This document shows positions 32,029 through 40,873 of a DNA stretch of 64,000 nt, piece after piece. The notes beneath the pieces are model-generated. The model was not told where the DNA came from. It searched no databases and saw nothing but the letters and a program-made list of their open reading frames with translations. Numbering within the stretch: the first letter of the stretch is position 1; the number at the start of each line of letters is the position of its first letter. Both the position numbers and the translations under genes were made by a program. The stretch is taken from NCBI RefSeq assembly GCF_000367365.1, contig NZ_BARF01000091.1:1-64000 (forward strand), written 5' to 3'. Source of the DNA: Streptomyces prunicolor NBRC 13075 (GTDB lineage Bacteria; Actinomycetota; Actinomycetes; Streptomycetales; Streptomycetaceae).

Positions 32029-33615
32029 TCACCTCAGACTACGCACGTCAAGATGCCGAAGCACCCGGTCCACGATCTCCGGATCCGCCCCCGGCTCACT
32101 CCGCGCCGCCAACACCTCATGCCGAGCCGCGCTCATCATCTCCCCCTGGATCCGCCGCATCCGCTTCACCCGCTTCACCCGCTTCTCGTACGCCTCCCGC
32201 CGCTCCCCGTCCCCCACCTCGGGAGAGATCCGCACCCCGATGTCGAACGCCCGCCGCAACAACTGCTCGGACACCTCCTCCGGCAACTCCTCCACATCCT
32301 CGATCTCCCGCAGCCTCCGCTTCGCGGCCTTCGCCGCCCGCACCGCCAGTTCCTTCTCGAACGCCTTCTCGCTGTCGGTGTCGGCCCGCACCCCCAGCCG
32401 CTTCACCAGCCACGGCAACGTGAGCCCCTGAAGCACCAGCGTCGCCATGATCACCCCGAACGCGATGAACACGATCTCGTCCCGGTCCGGGAACGCCGAC
32501 CCGTCGTCCATGGTCAGCGGGATCGCCAACGCCAGGGCCACGGACGCCACCCCGCGCATCCCCGCCCACCACATGATCACGGTCTCCCGCCAGGACGTCG
32601 GGATCTCCTCGTCGTAGTCCCGCTTGGCGTGCAGCCGTTTCGTCAGCCAGGTCGCCGGCAGCAACCACGCCAGCCGTACGACCACCACGACCCCGACGAT
32701 CGCGGCGGCCCAGCCGAGCATCTCGCCCCACCGCCCGGACGCCGTACGGATCGCGTTGTGCAGTTCGAGCCCGATGAGCCCGAACGCGACCCCTGTGACC
32801 AGCGTGTCCACGACATCCCACACGGTCGCCCCGGCGAGCCGGGTCAGCACATCATCGGCGCCCAGGGAGTACTCCGCCAGGAACAGCGCGGTGGTGAGCA
32901 CCGCGAGCACCCCGGACCCGTGCAGTTCGTCGGCCAGGACGTACGAGGCGTACGGCACCAGCAGCGTCAGCCCGATCTGCAGGGTGGCGTCGTCGAGGGC
33001 CGACATCAGCTTGTTCGTGGCCCACCCCAGGGCCACTCCGACCACTACGGCGACGACGGCGGACAGCACGAAGTCGAGCCCGGCACGCCAGAAGTCGAAG
33101 CTCCCGCTGACGGCGGCGGCGATCGCGACGTGGTACAGCACGATGGCCGTCACGTCGTTGAAGAGACCCTCGCCCTCCAGGATCGACACCAGCCGCCGCG
33201 GCAGCCCGAGTTGCCCGGCGACGGCGGTCGCGGCGACCGGATCGGGCGGTGCCACGAGCGCGCCGAGCGCCACGGCGGCGGCGATCGGCAGGCCGGGCAC
33301 GATCGCGCTCGCGACGGCGGCCACGGCGAGGGTGGTGACGAAGACCAGCGCCACGGCCAGCAGGAAGATGGGCCGGATGTTGGCCGTGAACTGCCGCCAG
33401 GAGGTGCGCCGTACGGCCGCGTACAGCAGCGGTGGCAGCAGCAGGGGCAGGATCAGGTCGGGCGGGACGTTCACGTTCGGCACGAAGTCGGCCACCGCGA
33501 GGACTATCCCGAGGAGCGTCATGAGCACCGGCGAGGGCAGACCGAACCGGTCCCCCAGCGGGACGCTCACCACGGCCCCGAGCAACAGGACGAAAAGCAG
33601 GGCCAATTGATCCAC
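32029..33615 (-). CDS. Na+/H+ antiporter, CPA1 (NhaP-like) family
   Basis: A 528-aa protein with about twelve membrane helices in the first 400 residues, then a charged cytosolic tail rich in Arg and Glu. The ion-site region APPDPVAATAVAGQLGLP and the EGEGLFNDVTAIVLY (ND motif) are characteristic of CPA1 exchangers. It exports Na+ or K+ for protons and helps control pH and salt. ATG at 33615 is the start. It is alone in its transcription unit, 104 bases downstream of the GNAT gene stop. Confidence 0.92.
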   Translation of the reverse strand: MDQLALLFVLLLGAVVSVPLGDRFGLPSPVLMTLLGIVLAVADFVPNVNVPPDLILPLLLPPLLYAAVRRTSWRQFTANIRPIFLLAVALVFVTTLAVAAVASAIVPGLPIAAAVALGALVAPPDPVAATAVAGQLGLPRRLVSILEGEGLFNDVTAIVLYHVAIAAAVSGSFDFWRAGLDFVLSAVVAVVVGVALGWATNKLMSALDDATLQIGLTLLVPYASYVLADELHGSGVLAVLTTALFLAEYSLGADDVLTRLAGATVWDVVDTLVTGVAFGLIGLELHNAIRTASGRWGEMLGWAAAIVGVVVVVRLAWLLPATWLTKRLHAKRDYDEEIPTSWRETVIMWWAGMRGVASVALALAIPLTMDDGSAFPDRDEIVFIAFGVIMATLVLQGLTLPWLVKRLGVRADTDSEKAFEKELAVRAAKAAKRRLREIEDVEELPEEVSEQLLRRAFDIGVRISPEVGDGERREAYEKRVKRVKRMRRIQGEMMSAARHEVLAARSEPGADPEIVDRVLRHLDVRSLR

Positions 33616-33719
33616 GGTCAGGGCTCCGGCGGGATCTCGACGTTCAACTAGCGGACGTCCAAGCCTGCCATGCCGCCCGCCCGACCAGCTCTTTCGACGC
33701 CCTCAGGTTGTGGAGCCGG

Positions 33720-34190
33720 TCACAGCGCGCACCGCATCGCCCGATGCGGAATCCCCGCGTCCGGGAACTCCGGCCCGTACACCTCGTAGCCGAGCCGTTC
33801 GTAGAACCCCAGCGCATGCGTCTGCGCGTGCAGATCCACGGCGGCCAGCCCACGCGCACGTGCCGCGTCCTCGATGGCCCGCACCAACGCGACCCCGACC
33901 CCGAGCCCCCGCGCCTCCTTGGTGACGGCCAGCCGCCCCAGGGACCCCACGGTCGCGTCCCCGTCGGTCTTCGCCGCGGCCGCCTCGCCGTACAGCAACC
34001 GCCCGGTACCCAGCGGCGTCCCGTCCTCCCGCACGGCGAGGACATGCGTCGCCACGGCGTCGTAGTCGTCGTACTCGAGCTCCTGGGGCACGCCCTGCTC
34101 GACGACGAAGACCTCCTTGCGCACCGCGAAGCAGGCCTCACGGTCGGCGGGATCGTCGGCGACGCGCACCACGTACGACGACGGACTCAC
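33720..34190 (-). CDS. GNAT family N-acetyltransferase
   Basis: A 156-aa single GNAT domain. It opens with REACFAVRKEVFVVEQGVP, seen in the YjcF/ElaA-like group, and the acetyl-CoA loop is in RGLGVGVALV. GFYERLGYEVYG is the usual C-terminal strand-helix. Substrate is not evident. GTG 34190 overlaps the stop of the pseudouridine synthase gene by 4 bases (GTGA), so the two are coupled. Confidence 0.88.
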   Translation of the reverse strand: MSPSSYVVRVADDPADREACFAVRKEVFVVEQGVPQELEYDDYDAVATHVLAVREDGTPLGTGRLLYGEAAAAKTDGDATVGSLGRLAVTKEARGLGVGVALVRAIEDAARARGLAAVDLHAQTHALGFYERLGYEVYGPEFPDAGIPHRAMRCAL

Positions 34191-35131
34191 GCGTACGTCT
34201 CCTCGCGCACCAGGTCCAGGGCCTGCTGAAGGTCGTCCGGGTAGCCGCTCTCGAACTCGACCCACTGTCCGTCGGCGGGGTGCTCGAAGCCGAGCCGGAC
34301 GGCGTGCAGCCACTGGCGGGTCAGGCGCAGCCGCTTGCTGAGCGTCGGGTCGGCGCCGTACGTCAGGTCGCCCACGCACGGGTGGCGGTGGGCCGCCATG
34401 TGCACACGGATCTGGTGGGTGCGGCCGGTCTCCAGCTTCACATCGAGCAGGGAGGCCGCGCGGAACGCCTCGATCAGGTCGTAGTGCGTGATCGACGGCT
34501 TGCCCTCGGCGGTGACCGCCCACTTGTAGTCGTGGTTCGGGTGGCGGCCGATGGGGGCGTCGATGGTGCCGCTGGTCGGGTCGGGGTGGCCCTGGACCAG
34601 CGTGTGGTAGCGCTTGTCGACCGTGCGCTCCTTGAACTGGCGCTTCAGCGAGGTGTACGCGCGCTCCGACTTGGCGACCACCATCAGACCGGATGTGCCT
34701 ACGTCGAGGCGGTGCACGATGCCCTGGCGCTCGGCGGCACCGGACGTCGAGATGCGGTACCCGGCGGCGGCGAGGCCGCCGATGACCGTGGTCCCGGTCC
34801 AGCCGGGGCTGGGGTGCGCGGCGACGCCGACCGGCTTGACGATCACTACGACGTCATCGTCGTCGTAGACGATCTCCATACCCTCGACCGGCTCGGCGAC
34901 GATCTGCACGGGCGCGGGTGCCTGCGGCATCTCGACCTCGAGCCAGGCCCCGCCGTGCACCCGCTCGGACTTCCCGACCACCGAGCCGTCGACCGTGACC
35001 TTCCCCGCGGTGGCCAGCTCGGCGGCCTTCGTACGGGAGAAGCCGAACATGCGGGAGATGGCGGCGTCGACACGCTCGCCCTCCAGGCCGTCGGGCACGG
35101 GCAGGTTTCGGATCTCGGGAACTGTGCTCAC
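34187..35131 (-). CDS. RluD-type 23S rRNA pseudouridine synthase
   Basis: A 314-aa pseudouridine synthase with an N-terminal S4 RNA-binding domain (about residues 13-80: GERVDAAISRMFGFSRTKAA) and the catalytic Asp in HRLDVGTSGLMVVAK. ETGRTHQIRVHM closes the active site. By family it modifies helix 69 or similar sites in 23S rRNA. GTG at 35131 gives the family-like start VSTVPEIR; an in-frame GTG at 35161 has a slightly better upstream purine run. It follows lspA, the usual order lspA-rluD. Confidence 0.92.
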   Translation of the reverse strand: MSTVPEIRNLPVPDGLEGERVDAAISRMFGFSRTKAAELATAGKVTVDGSVVGKSERVHGGAWLEVEMPQAPAPVQIVAEPVEGMEIVYDDDDVVVIVKPVGVAAHPSPGWTGTTVIGGLAAAGYRISTSGAAERQGIVHRLDVGTSGLMVVAKSERAYTSLKRQFKERTVDKRYHTLVQGHPDPTSGTIDAPIGRHPNHDYKWAVTAEGKPSITHYDLIEAFRAASLLDVKLETGRTHQIRVHMAAHRHPCVGDLTYGADPTLSKRLRLTRQWLHAVRLGFEHPADGQWVEFESGYPDDLQQALDLVREETYA

Positions 35132-35225
35132 CCGGTCGAGTATGCCGGACGGGTCCGACACCGCCTTACCCGAGCCGGGGCGCTCAGGCCTCGCCGACTC
35201 GCGCTCAGCCCTCGTGGATCCGCGC

Positions 35226-35801
35226 TCAGTCCTTGTGGACGGTGCCGTCCGGGTCCAGGCCGCGGAAGGAGAGCAGCACGATCAGGATGCCGCCGCACAC
35301 GATCGCCGAGTCGGCGAGGTTGAAGACGGCGAAGCCCTTGGGCGCGATGAAGTCGACGACCTCGCCCTGGAAGATGCCGGGCGAGCGGAAGATCCGGTCG
35401 GTGAGGTTGCCGAGCGCGCCGCCCAGCAGCAGCCCGAGCGCGATGGCCCACGGCAGGCTGTAGAGCTTGCGGGCCAGCCGGGCGATCACCACGATCACGG
35501 CGGCGGCGATCATCGTGAAGATCACCGTGAAGGCCGCGCCGAACCCGAAGGCGGCGCCGGGGTTGCGGATCGCGTGGAACTCCAGCCAGTCCCCGAAGAC
35601 CTCGATCGGCGCGTGGTGCTCCAGCTTGGCGACCACGAGCAACTTGCTGACCAGGTCGAGGGTGTACGCGAAGACGGCCACCACGAAGAGCACGGTGATC
35701 CGCCGCCTGCCCCTGGGGGGCGCACTCTCGCCCTGCTCCGGCTCGGCCCCCGCCGCCTCTGGGGTATCCGGCGTACCGATGATGCGCTCCGCCTCTGCCA
35801 C
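35226..35801 (-). CDS. lspA: Lipoprotein signal peptidase (signal peptidase II)
   Basis: A 191-aa membrane aspartyl protease with four membrane helices. Conserved elements are NPGAAFGFG, GALGNLTDRIFR (first catalytic Asp) and FAVFNLADSAIVCGG (second catalytic Asp). It cleaves prolipoproteins before the lipid-modified Cys. A charged N-terminal extension of about 40 residues is typical of actinobacteria. It lies upstream of the rluD-like gene, about 95 bases away. Confidence 0.95.
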   Translation of the reverse strand: MAEAERIIGTPDTPEAAGAEPEQGESAPPRGRRRITVLFVVAVFAYTLDLVSKLLVVAKLEHHAPIEVFGDWLEFHAIRNPGAAFGFGAAFTVIFTMIAAAVIVVIARLARKLYSLPWAIALGLLLGGALGNLTDRIFRSPGIFQGEVVDFIAPKGFAVFNLADSAIVCGGILIVLLSFRGLDPDGTVHKD

Positions 35802-35885
35802 GTGAGTCCCTCGACCTAGGTACCTAACTCAGGATGAGGGTACGGCACACCTGTCGGCAGCTTCAGTACCGGCGTCAGTACCGCG

Positions 35886-36917
35886 TCAGTACCGGCGCTC
35901 CTGCTTCTGCTTGCACTCCACGCACAGGGTGGCCCGGGGGAAGGCCTGCATACGGGCCTTGCCGATCGGGTTGCCGCAGTTCTCGCACAGACCGTAGGTG
36001 CCGGCGTCCAGCTTCCCCAGGGCGCGCTCGGTCTGGATCAGCATCTCGCGCGCGTTGGCGGCCAGCGCCATCTCGCTCTCGCGCGTGATGTTCTTGGTCC
36101 CGGTGTCGGCGTCGTCGTCGCCCGCGCCGTCCCCGGAGTCCCGCATCAGGCCGACGAGGGCCTGCTCGGTGGACGTGATCTCCTCGCTCAGCCGCGCCGC
36201 CTCGGACTGCAACTCGGTACGGGCCTCCTCGACCTCCTCGGGCGTCCAGGGGTCCTCCCCGGGGCGCACCGCGAGCTCGCCGGGCACCGCCGCGACCCGC
36301 GCCTTGGGAACGGCCCTCTTCGCCGCAGTGGCCGTACCCGGAGTCTTCTTCGCAACCACCGTCGTGGCTCCCGTCTGCTCCGCGGCCTGCGCCGCGCCCG
36401 CCTTTGCCTTCTTGGCCGCGCTCTTCTTCGTGCCGGTCGTGCCCTTGGTTCCCGTGGTTCCCGCAGTGCGATTCGTGCCCGTGGTGCTCTTCGCAGAACC
36501 GCTTTTCGCACCGGCGGTGCTCTTCGTAGGGCTGCTCTTCGCCGACGTGCTCTCAGGGGCGACGGTCTTCTTCACAGCCGCTTTCTTCACAGCCGCTTTC
36601 TTCACGGCCGTCTTCTTCGTGTCCGTGGCCTTCGGGACGGCCGCCGCCTTCGTAGCGGTCGTCTTCCTGGTCACCGTCTTCGTAGCGGTCGTCTTCGTAG
36701 AGGCCGTCTTCGTAGCCGTGGCCTTCGTAGCCGCCGCCTTTTTCGTCGCCGTGGTTTTCGCGGCGCTCTTCTTGGCCACCGTCTCCTCGGCCATCGCCTT
36801 CTTGACGGCCCCCGGTCTTTCGGCCCCTTCCCCGGTCGCCTTCTTCGAAGAAGCCGCCTTCGTAGCGACCGCCTTCTTGGACGCGGTCTTCTTCGCTGCG
36901 GTCTTCTTCGCCACCAT
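35886..36917 (-). CDS. DksA/TraR zinc-finger protein with histone-like Lys/Ala tail
   Basis: A 343-aa protein. The first 200 residues are almost entirely Lys, Ala and Thr repeats (for example KKTAAKKTASKKA), like histone H1 and HupS-type tails, with some acidic residues. The C-terminal 110 residues are a DksA/TraR domain: a coiled-coil hairpin (ARTELQSEAARLSEEI onward) and a C4 zinc finger, CENC-x17-CVEC. It may bind DNA through the tail and RNA polymerase's secondary channel through the coiled coil. ATG 36917 is chosen over an upstream frame because GAAGGGG lies before it. Confidence 0.88.
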   Translation of the reverse strand: MVAKKTAAKKTASKKAVATKAASSKKATGEGAERPGAVKKAMAEETVAKKSAAKTTATKKAAATKATATKTASTKTTATKTVTRKTTATKAAAVPKATDTKKTAVKKAAVKKAAVKKTVAPESTSAKSSPTKSTAGAKSGSAKSTTGTNRTAGTTGTKGTTGTKKSAAKKAKAGAAQAAEQTGATTVVAKKTPGTATAAKRAVPKARVAAVPGELAVRPGEDPWTPEEVEEARTELQSEAARLSEEITSTEQALVGLMRDSGDGAGDDDADTGTKNITRESEMALAANAREMLIQTERALGKLDAGTYGLCENCGNPIGKARMQAFPRATLCVECKQKQERRY

Positions 36918-37103
36918 GGCCGCGGCCCCTTCACATTTTGTGATCACGCACGCGAATCGTGCTGGGACGATAAATCGACTTGAGTCCCGCGGCAACGGGG
37001 CACGCCGCCCGATTCGTCCACCCCCCTGGCCTCGCGCGGCAAGCCTTCATGCGTTGTGCCCAGCTCCCCGCCGGGTAATCCGCCAAGTCCGACACCTCGA
37101 ACA

Positions 37104-37119
37104 TCGAACGCGTGTTCAG
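37104..37119. promoter_or_regulatory. Candidate LexA (SOS) box
   Basis: TCGAACGCGTGTTCAG has the actinobacterial LexA core GAAC-N4-GTTC and the full left half TCGAAC; only the last two bases differ from the consensus. It lies between the divergent DksA-like gene and ileS, about 190 bases upstream of the DksA-like start. Confidence 0.35.
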
Positions 37120-37202
37120 CGCCATTCGAGTCATGAACCGTGTTCGCAAGCCTCCCGCCGAGGCCCCCGCAAAACCGGTCGGCCGCTGTCCGTGCGGCCC
37201 CG

Positions 37203-37208
37203 TACACT
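37203..37208 (+). promoter_or_regulatory. Candidate -10 element (TACACT) for the ileS leader
   Basis: TACACT fits TANNNT and sits just before the first recognisable bases of the T-box leader, so transcription would start near 37215. No good -35 hexamer is visible. Confidence 0.35.
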
Positions 37209-37209
37209 G

Positions 37210-37521
37210 GGCGGAGCGAGAAGCGTGGATGGGGACGAGTAGCGGCGTACGCAGCCCAGAGCGACCCGGGGACGGTGGAAGCCCGGGGGCCGGCACGACG
37301 TGAAGATCACCCCGGAGCCGCCGGAAGAAAGCCGCAGCCGACCGGCCGTGGCGAGTAGACCCGGTATCGCGACCCCAATGAGGGGGCTCACTGGTGCGCT
37401 GGACGCACCGGGGAGCCAAGGAGGGTGGTACCGCGGGAGCGCGCCGCACACGGCGTACGGAAAGTCGTAGCTCTCGTCCCTCCGGACGGAAGGCAGAAAG
37501 TCCGCCGGAGGAAGCTCGCTG
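37210..37521 (+). ncRNA. T-box leader of ileS, translational type
   Basis: The leader has the T-box sequence AGGGTGGTACCGCG at 37422-37435. In it TGGT (37426-37429) pairs with the ACCA end of uncharged tRNA-Ile. A Stem I with AGAGCGA, GGTG and a specifier-loop segment GAAGATCACC is visible; the likely specifier codon is ATC at 37306-37308 (a second ATC at 37366 fits less well). CCTCCGG at 37479-37485 is complementary to CCGGAGG at 37505-37511, the ileS Shine-Dalgarno region, and no T-run follows. Control is therefore most likely by sequestering the ribosome-binding site. Together with the LexA-like box this accounts for the 604-base gap upstream of ileS. Confidence 0.9.
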
Positions 37522-40500
37522 ATGACAACGCCGACGTACCGCCAGGTGCCCGCCCAGGTCGACCTGCCCGCGCTCGAGCACGCCGTGCTCGACTTCTGGC
37601 GCGAGCAGAAGATCTTCGCCAAGACCCTGGACCAGTCCGAGGGGCGCCCCGAGTGGGTGTTCTACGAGGGCCCGCCCACGGCCAACGGCATGCCGGGCGC
37701 CCACCACATCGAGGCGCGCGTCTTCAAGGACGTTTTCCCCCGCTTCCGGACCATGCGCGGCTACCACGTGGGCCGCAAGGCCGGCTGGGACTGCCACGGC
37801 CTCCCGGTGGAGCTGGCGGTGGAGAAGGAGCTGGGCTTCACCGACAAGCAGGACATCGAGGCGTACGGCATCGCCGAGTTCAACGCCAAGTGCCGCGAGT
37901 CCGTGACCCGGCACACCGATGCCTTCGAGGCGCTCACGACCCGCATGGGGTACTGGACGGACCTCGAGGACCCGTACCGCACGATGGACCCCGAGTACAT
38001 CGAGTCGGTCTGGTGGTCGCTCAAGGAGATCTTCAACAAGGGTCTGCTGGTCCAGGACTACCGCGTCGCCCCCTGGTGCCCGCGCGACCAGACGGGCCTC
38101 TCGGACCACGAGCTGGCGCAGGGCTACGAGACGGTCGTCGACCCCTCCGTGTACGTCCGTTTCCCGCTCACCTCCGGTCCGCTGGCCGGCCGTGCCGCGC
38201 TCCTGGTGTGGACGACGACCCCCTGGACGCTCGTGTCCAACACGGCCGTCGCCGCCCACCCCGAGGTCACCTACGTCGTCGCGACGAAGGGCCCCGACAG
38301 CGCAGAGCAACTCGTCGTCGCCGAGCCGCTGTTCGCCAAGGCGCTCGGCGAGGGCTGGGAGACCACCGGTGAGACCTTCACCGGCGCCGAGATGGAGCGC
38401 TGGACGTATCAACGTCCGTTCGAGCTCGTGGAGTTCCCGGAGCCGGCGCATTACGTCGTCAACGCCGAGTACGTGACGACCGAGGACGGCACGGGTCTGG
38501 TCCACCAGTCCCCCGCCTTCGGTGAGGAGGACCTCAAGGTCTGCCGCGCGTACGGCCTGCCGGTCGTGAACCCGGTCCGTCCGAACGGCACCTTCGCCGA
38601 GGACGTCCCGCTCGTAGGCGGTGTCTTCTTCAAGAAGGCCGACGAAAAGCTCACCGAGGACCTCAAGGACCGCGGCCTGCTCTTCAAGCACGTGCCGTAC
38701 GAGCACAGTTACCCGCACTGCTGGCGCTGCCACACCGCGCTCCTGTACTACGCGCAGCCCTCCTGGTACATCCGCACCACAGCGGTCAAGGACCGCCTCC
38801 TCCAGGAGAACGAGAACACCAACTGGTTCCCGGACACCGTCAAGCACGGCCGGTACGGCGACTGGCTGAACAACAACATCGACTGGGCGCTGTCCCGCAG
38901 CCGCTACTGGGGCACCCCGCTCCCGATCTGGCGCTGCGAGGACAACCACCTCACGGTCGTCGGCTCCCGCGCGGAGCTGACCGAGCTGACGGACACCGAC
39001 CAGTCCGGCCTGGACCCGCACCGCCCGTTCATCGACGCGGTCACCTTCGCCTGCCCCCAGTGCGGCGAAACCGCCACGCGCGTGCCCGAGGTCATCGACG
39101 CCTGGTACGACTCGGGTTCGATGCCGTTCGCGCAGTGGGGCTACCCGCACAAGAACAAGGAACTCTTCGAGTCCCGCTACCCGGCGCAGTTCATCTCCGA
39201 GGCGATCGACCAGACCCGCGGCTGGTTCTACACGCTGATGGCCGTCGGCACCCTGGTCTTCGACAAGTCCTCGTACGAGAACGTGGTCTGCCTGGGCCAC
39301 ATCCTCGCCGAGGACGGCCGCAAGATGTCCAAGCACCTGGGCAACACCCTGGACCCGATCCCGCTGATGGACCGCCACGGAGCGGACGCGGTGCGATGGT
39401 TCATGGCGGCGGGCGGCTCCCCGTGGGCGGCACGCCGCGTGGGCCACGGCACCATCCAGGAAGTCGTCCGCAAGACCCTCCTGACGTACTGGAACACGGT
39501 CGCCTTCCAGGCCCTGTACGCGCGCACCTCCGACTGGGCGCCGAGCGCGGCGGACCCGGCCCCGGCCGACCGCCCGGTCCTGGACCGCTGGCTGCTGTCC
39601 GAACTCCACGCGCTCACCGACCAGGTGACGCAGGCTCTGGAGTCCTACGACACCCAGCGCGCCGGCAAGCTCCTGTCGGCGTTCGTCGACGACCTGTCCA
39701 ACTGGTACGTCCGCCGCTCCCGTCGCCGCTTCTGGCAGGGCGACAAGGCCGCGCTGCGCACCCTGCACGAGGTCGTCGAGACGGTCACCCAGCTGATGGC
39801 CCCGCTGACCCCGTTCATCACCGAGCGGGTCTGGCAGGACCTGATCGTCCCGGTGACTCCGGGCGCCGCGGAGTCCGTCCACCTGTCCTCGTGGCCGGAG
39901 GCGGACCTGTCCGTCATCGACCCGGAGCTGTCCAAGCAGATGGTCCTCGTACGGCGCCTGGTGGAGCTGGGCCGGGCCACGCGCGCGGAGTCGGGCGTCA
40001 AGACGCGCCAGCCACTGTCCCGCGCGCTGATCGCGGCCACGGGCTTCGCCGCCCTGGACCGGGAGCTGCACGCGCAGATCACGGAGGAGCTGAACGTCGA
40101 GGGGCTCGCCTCGCTGAGCGAGGTCGGCGGCTCGCTGGTCGACACCACGGCGAAGGCCAACTTCCGCGCCCTGGGCAAGCGGTTCGGCAAGCGCGTCCAG
40201 GACGTCGCGAAGGCCGTGGCGAACGCCGACGCCGCCGCGCTGTCCCTCGCCCTGCGCGAGGGCACGGCGACCGTCGAGGTGGACGGCGAGACCATCACGC
40301 TGGCTCCGGATGAGGTGATCATCACAGAGACCCCGCGCGAAGGCTGGTCCGTGGCCTCCGACTCGGGGGCGACGGTCGCCCTCGACCTGGAGATCACCGA
40401 GGAGCTGCGCCAGGCGGGCCTGGCCCGTGACGCGATCCGGCTGATCCAGGAGTCCCGCAAGAACAGCGGCCTGGACGTGGCCGACCGGATCGCCCTGCGC

Positions 40501-40668
40501 TGGACCTCGACCGACCCGGCGGTCATCGCGGCCCTGTCCGAGCACGCGGCCCTGATCGCCGACGAGGTCCTCGCCACGGACTTCGCCCAGGGCGAGGCGG
40601 ACGACACCTACGGCACCCCCTTCACGGACGAGGGCCTGTCCCTGGTGTTCCGCCTGCACAAGGTCTGA
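37522..40668 (+). CDS. ileS: Isoleucyl-tRNA synthetase, eukaryote-like type
   Basis: A 1048-aa class I synthetase. The HIGH-equivalent is in EGPPTANGMPGAHH (about residues 50-63), followed by GWDCHGLPVE, and the KMSKS-equivalent is KMSKHLGN (about residue 601). The editing domain is large, and the C-terminus lacks the zinc finger of ordinary bacterial IleRS1. These features place it in the IleRS2 (eukaryote-like) group, which tends to be less sensitive to mupirocin. The Shine-Dalgarno GGAGG ends 10 bases before ATG 37522 and is under T-box control. Confidence 0.96.
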   Translation: MTTPTYRQVPAQVDLPALEHAVLDFWREQKIFAKTLDQSEGRPEWVFYEGPPTANGMPGAHHIEARVFKDVFPRFRTMRGYHVGRKAGWDCHGLPVELAVEKELGFTDKQDIEAYGIAEFNAKCRESVTRHTDAFEALTTRMGYWTDLEDPYRTMDPEYIESVWWSLKEIFNKGLLVQDYRVAPWCPRDQTGLSDHELAQGYETVVDPSVYVRFPLTSGPLAGRAALLVWTTTPWTLVSNTAVAAHPEVTYVVATKGPDSAEQLVVAEPLFAKALGEGWETTGETFTGAEMERWTYQRPFELVEFPEPAHYVVNAEYVTTEDGTGLVHQSPAFGEEDLKVCRAYGLPVVNPVRPNGTFAEDVPLVGGVFFKKADEKLTEDLKDRGLLFKHVPYEHSYPHCWRCHTALLYYAQPSWYIRTTAVKDRLLQENENTNWFPDTVKHGRYGDWLNNNIDWALSRSRYWGTPLPIWRCEDNHLTVVGSRAELTELTDTDQSGLDPHRPFIDAVTFACPQCGETATRVPEVIDAWYDSGSMPFAQWGYPHKNKELFESRYPAQFISEAIDQTRGWFYTLMAVGTLVFDKSSYENVVCLGHILAEDGRKMSKHLGNTLDPIPLMDRHGADAVRWFMAAGGSPWAARRVGHGTIQEVVRKTLLTYWNTVAFQALYARTSDWAPSAADPAPADRPVLDRWLLSELHALTDQVTQALESYDTQRAGKLLSAFVDDLSNWYVRRSRRRFWQGDKAALRTLHEVVETVTQLMAPLTPFITERVWQDLIVPVTPGAAESVHLSSWPEADLSVIDPELSKQMVLVRRLVELGRATRAESGVKTRQPLSRALIAATGFAALDRELHAQITEELNVEGLASLSEVGGSLVDTTAKANFRALGKRFGKRVQDVAKAVANADAAALSLALREGTATVEVDGETITLAPDEVIITETPREGWSVASDSGATVALDLEITEELRQAGLARDAIRLIQESRKNSGLDVADRIALRWTSTDPAVIAALSEHAALIADEVLATDFAQGEADDTYGTPFTDEGLSLVFRLHKV

Positions 40669-40684
40669 GCACCACCGGCACCCG

Positions 40685-40721
40685 AAAGGGCCCGGCCTCC
40701 TTCGTGGAGGCCGGGCCCTTT
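40685..40721 (+). terminator. ileS terminator
   Basis: A perfect 16-bp stem (aaagggcccggcctcc / ggaggccgggcccttt) with a 5-base loop and a short T-run, beginning 16 bases after the ileS stop. Confidence 0.9.
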
Positions 40722-40740
40722 TCTCACGCCCAACGGCGGC

Positions 40741-40794
40741 CAACTCACCTGAGCCAACGGTCAACTCACGTGATCCAGCGCTCAACCCGCGTAA
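40741..40794. repeat. Short 21-bp tandem repeat between two terminators
   Basis: Two and a half copies of a 21-base unit beginning CAACTCAC start at 40741, 40762 and 40783. They lie in the gap between the ileS and divIVA terminators, where nothing else is seen. Confidence 0.6.
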
Positions 40795-40796
40795 AA

Positions 40797-40834
40797 AGGG
40801 CGGGGCCCCGGATCGAAATCCGGGGCCCCGCCCT
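40797..40834 (-). terminator. divIVA operon terminator
   Basis: A perfect 17-bp stem (agggcggggccccggat / atccggggccccgccct) with a CGAA/TTCG loop. On the minus strand it is followed by a run of T, and it lies 39 bases after the divIVA stop. Confidence 0.9.
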
Positions 40835-40873
40835 GTTGAACGCTGCCGACGCCCAAGGCGTACTAAAGGCCGG

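Noticed and set aside
32020..33651. 543-codon plus-strand frame over the antiporter
   Set aside because: Antisense shadow rich in His, Arg and Pro; the minus-strand CPA1 protein explains the DNA.
37422..37521. A possible tRNA gene in the ileS leader, because of GGTACC and clover-like stems
   Set aside because: The AGGGTGGTACCGCG element, specifier and Shine-Dalgarno masking identify a T-box leader; no acceptor stem with anticodon loop is formed.
36931..40785. 1284-codon open frame antisense to ileS
   Set aside because: Same GC-bias artefact; it also runs through the T-box leader and the terminator, and has no recognisable domain.
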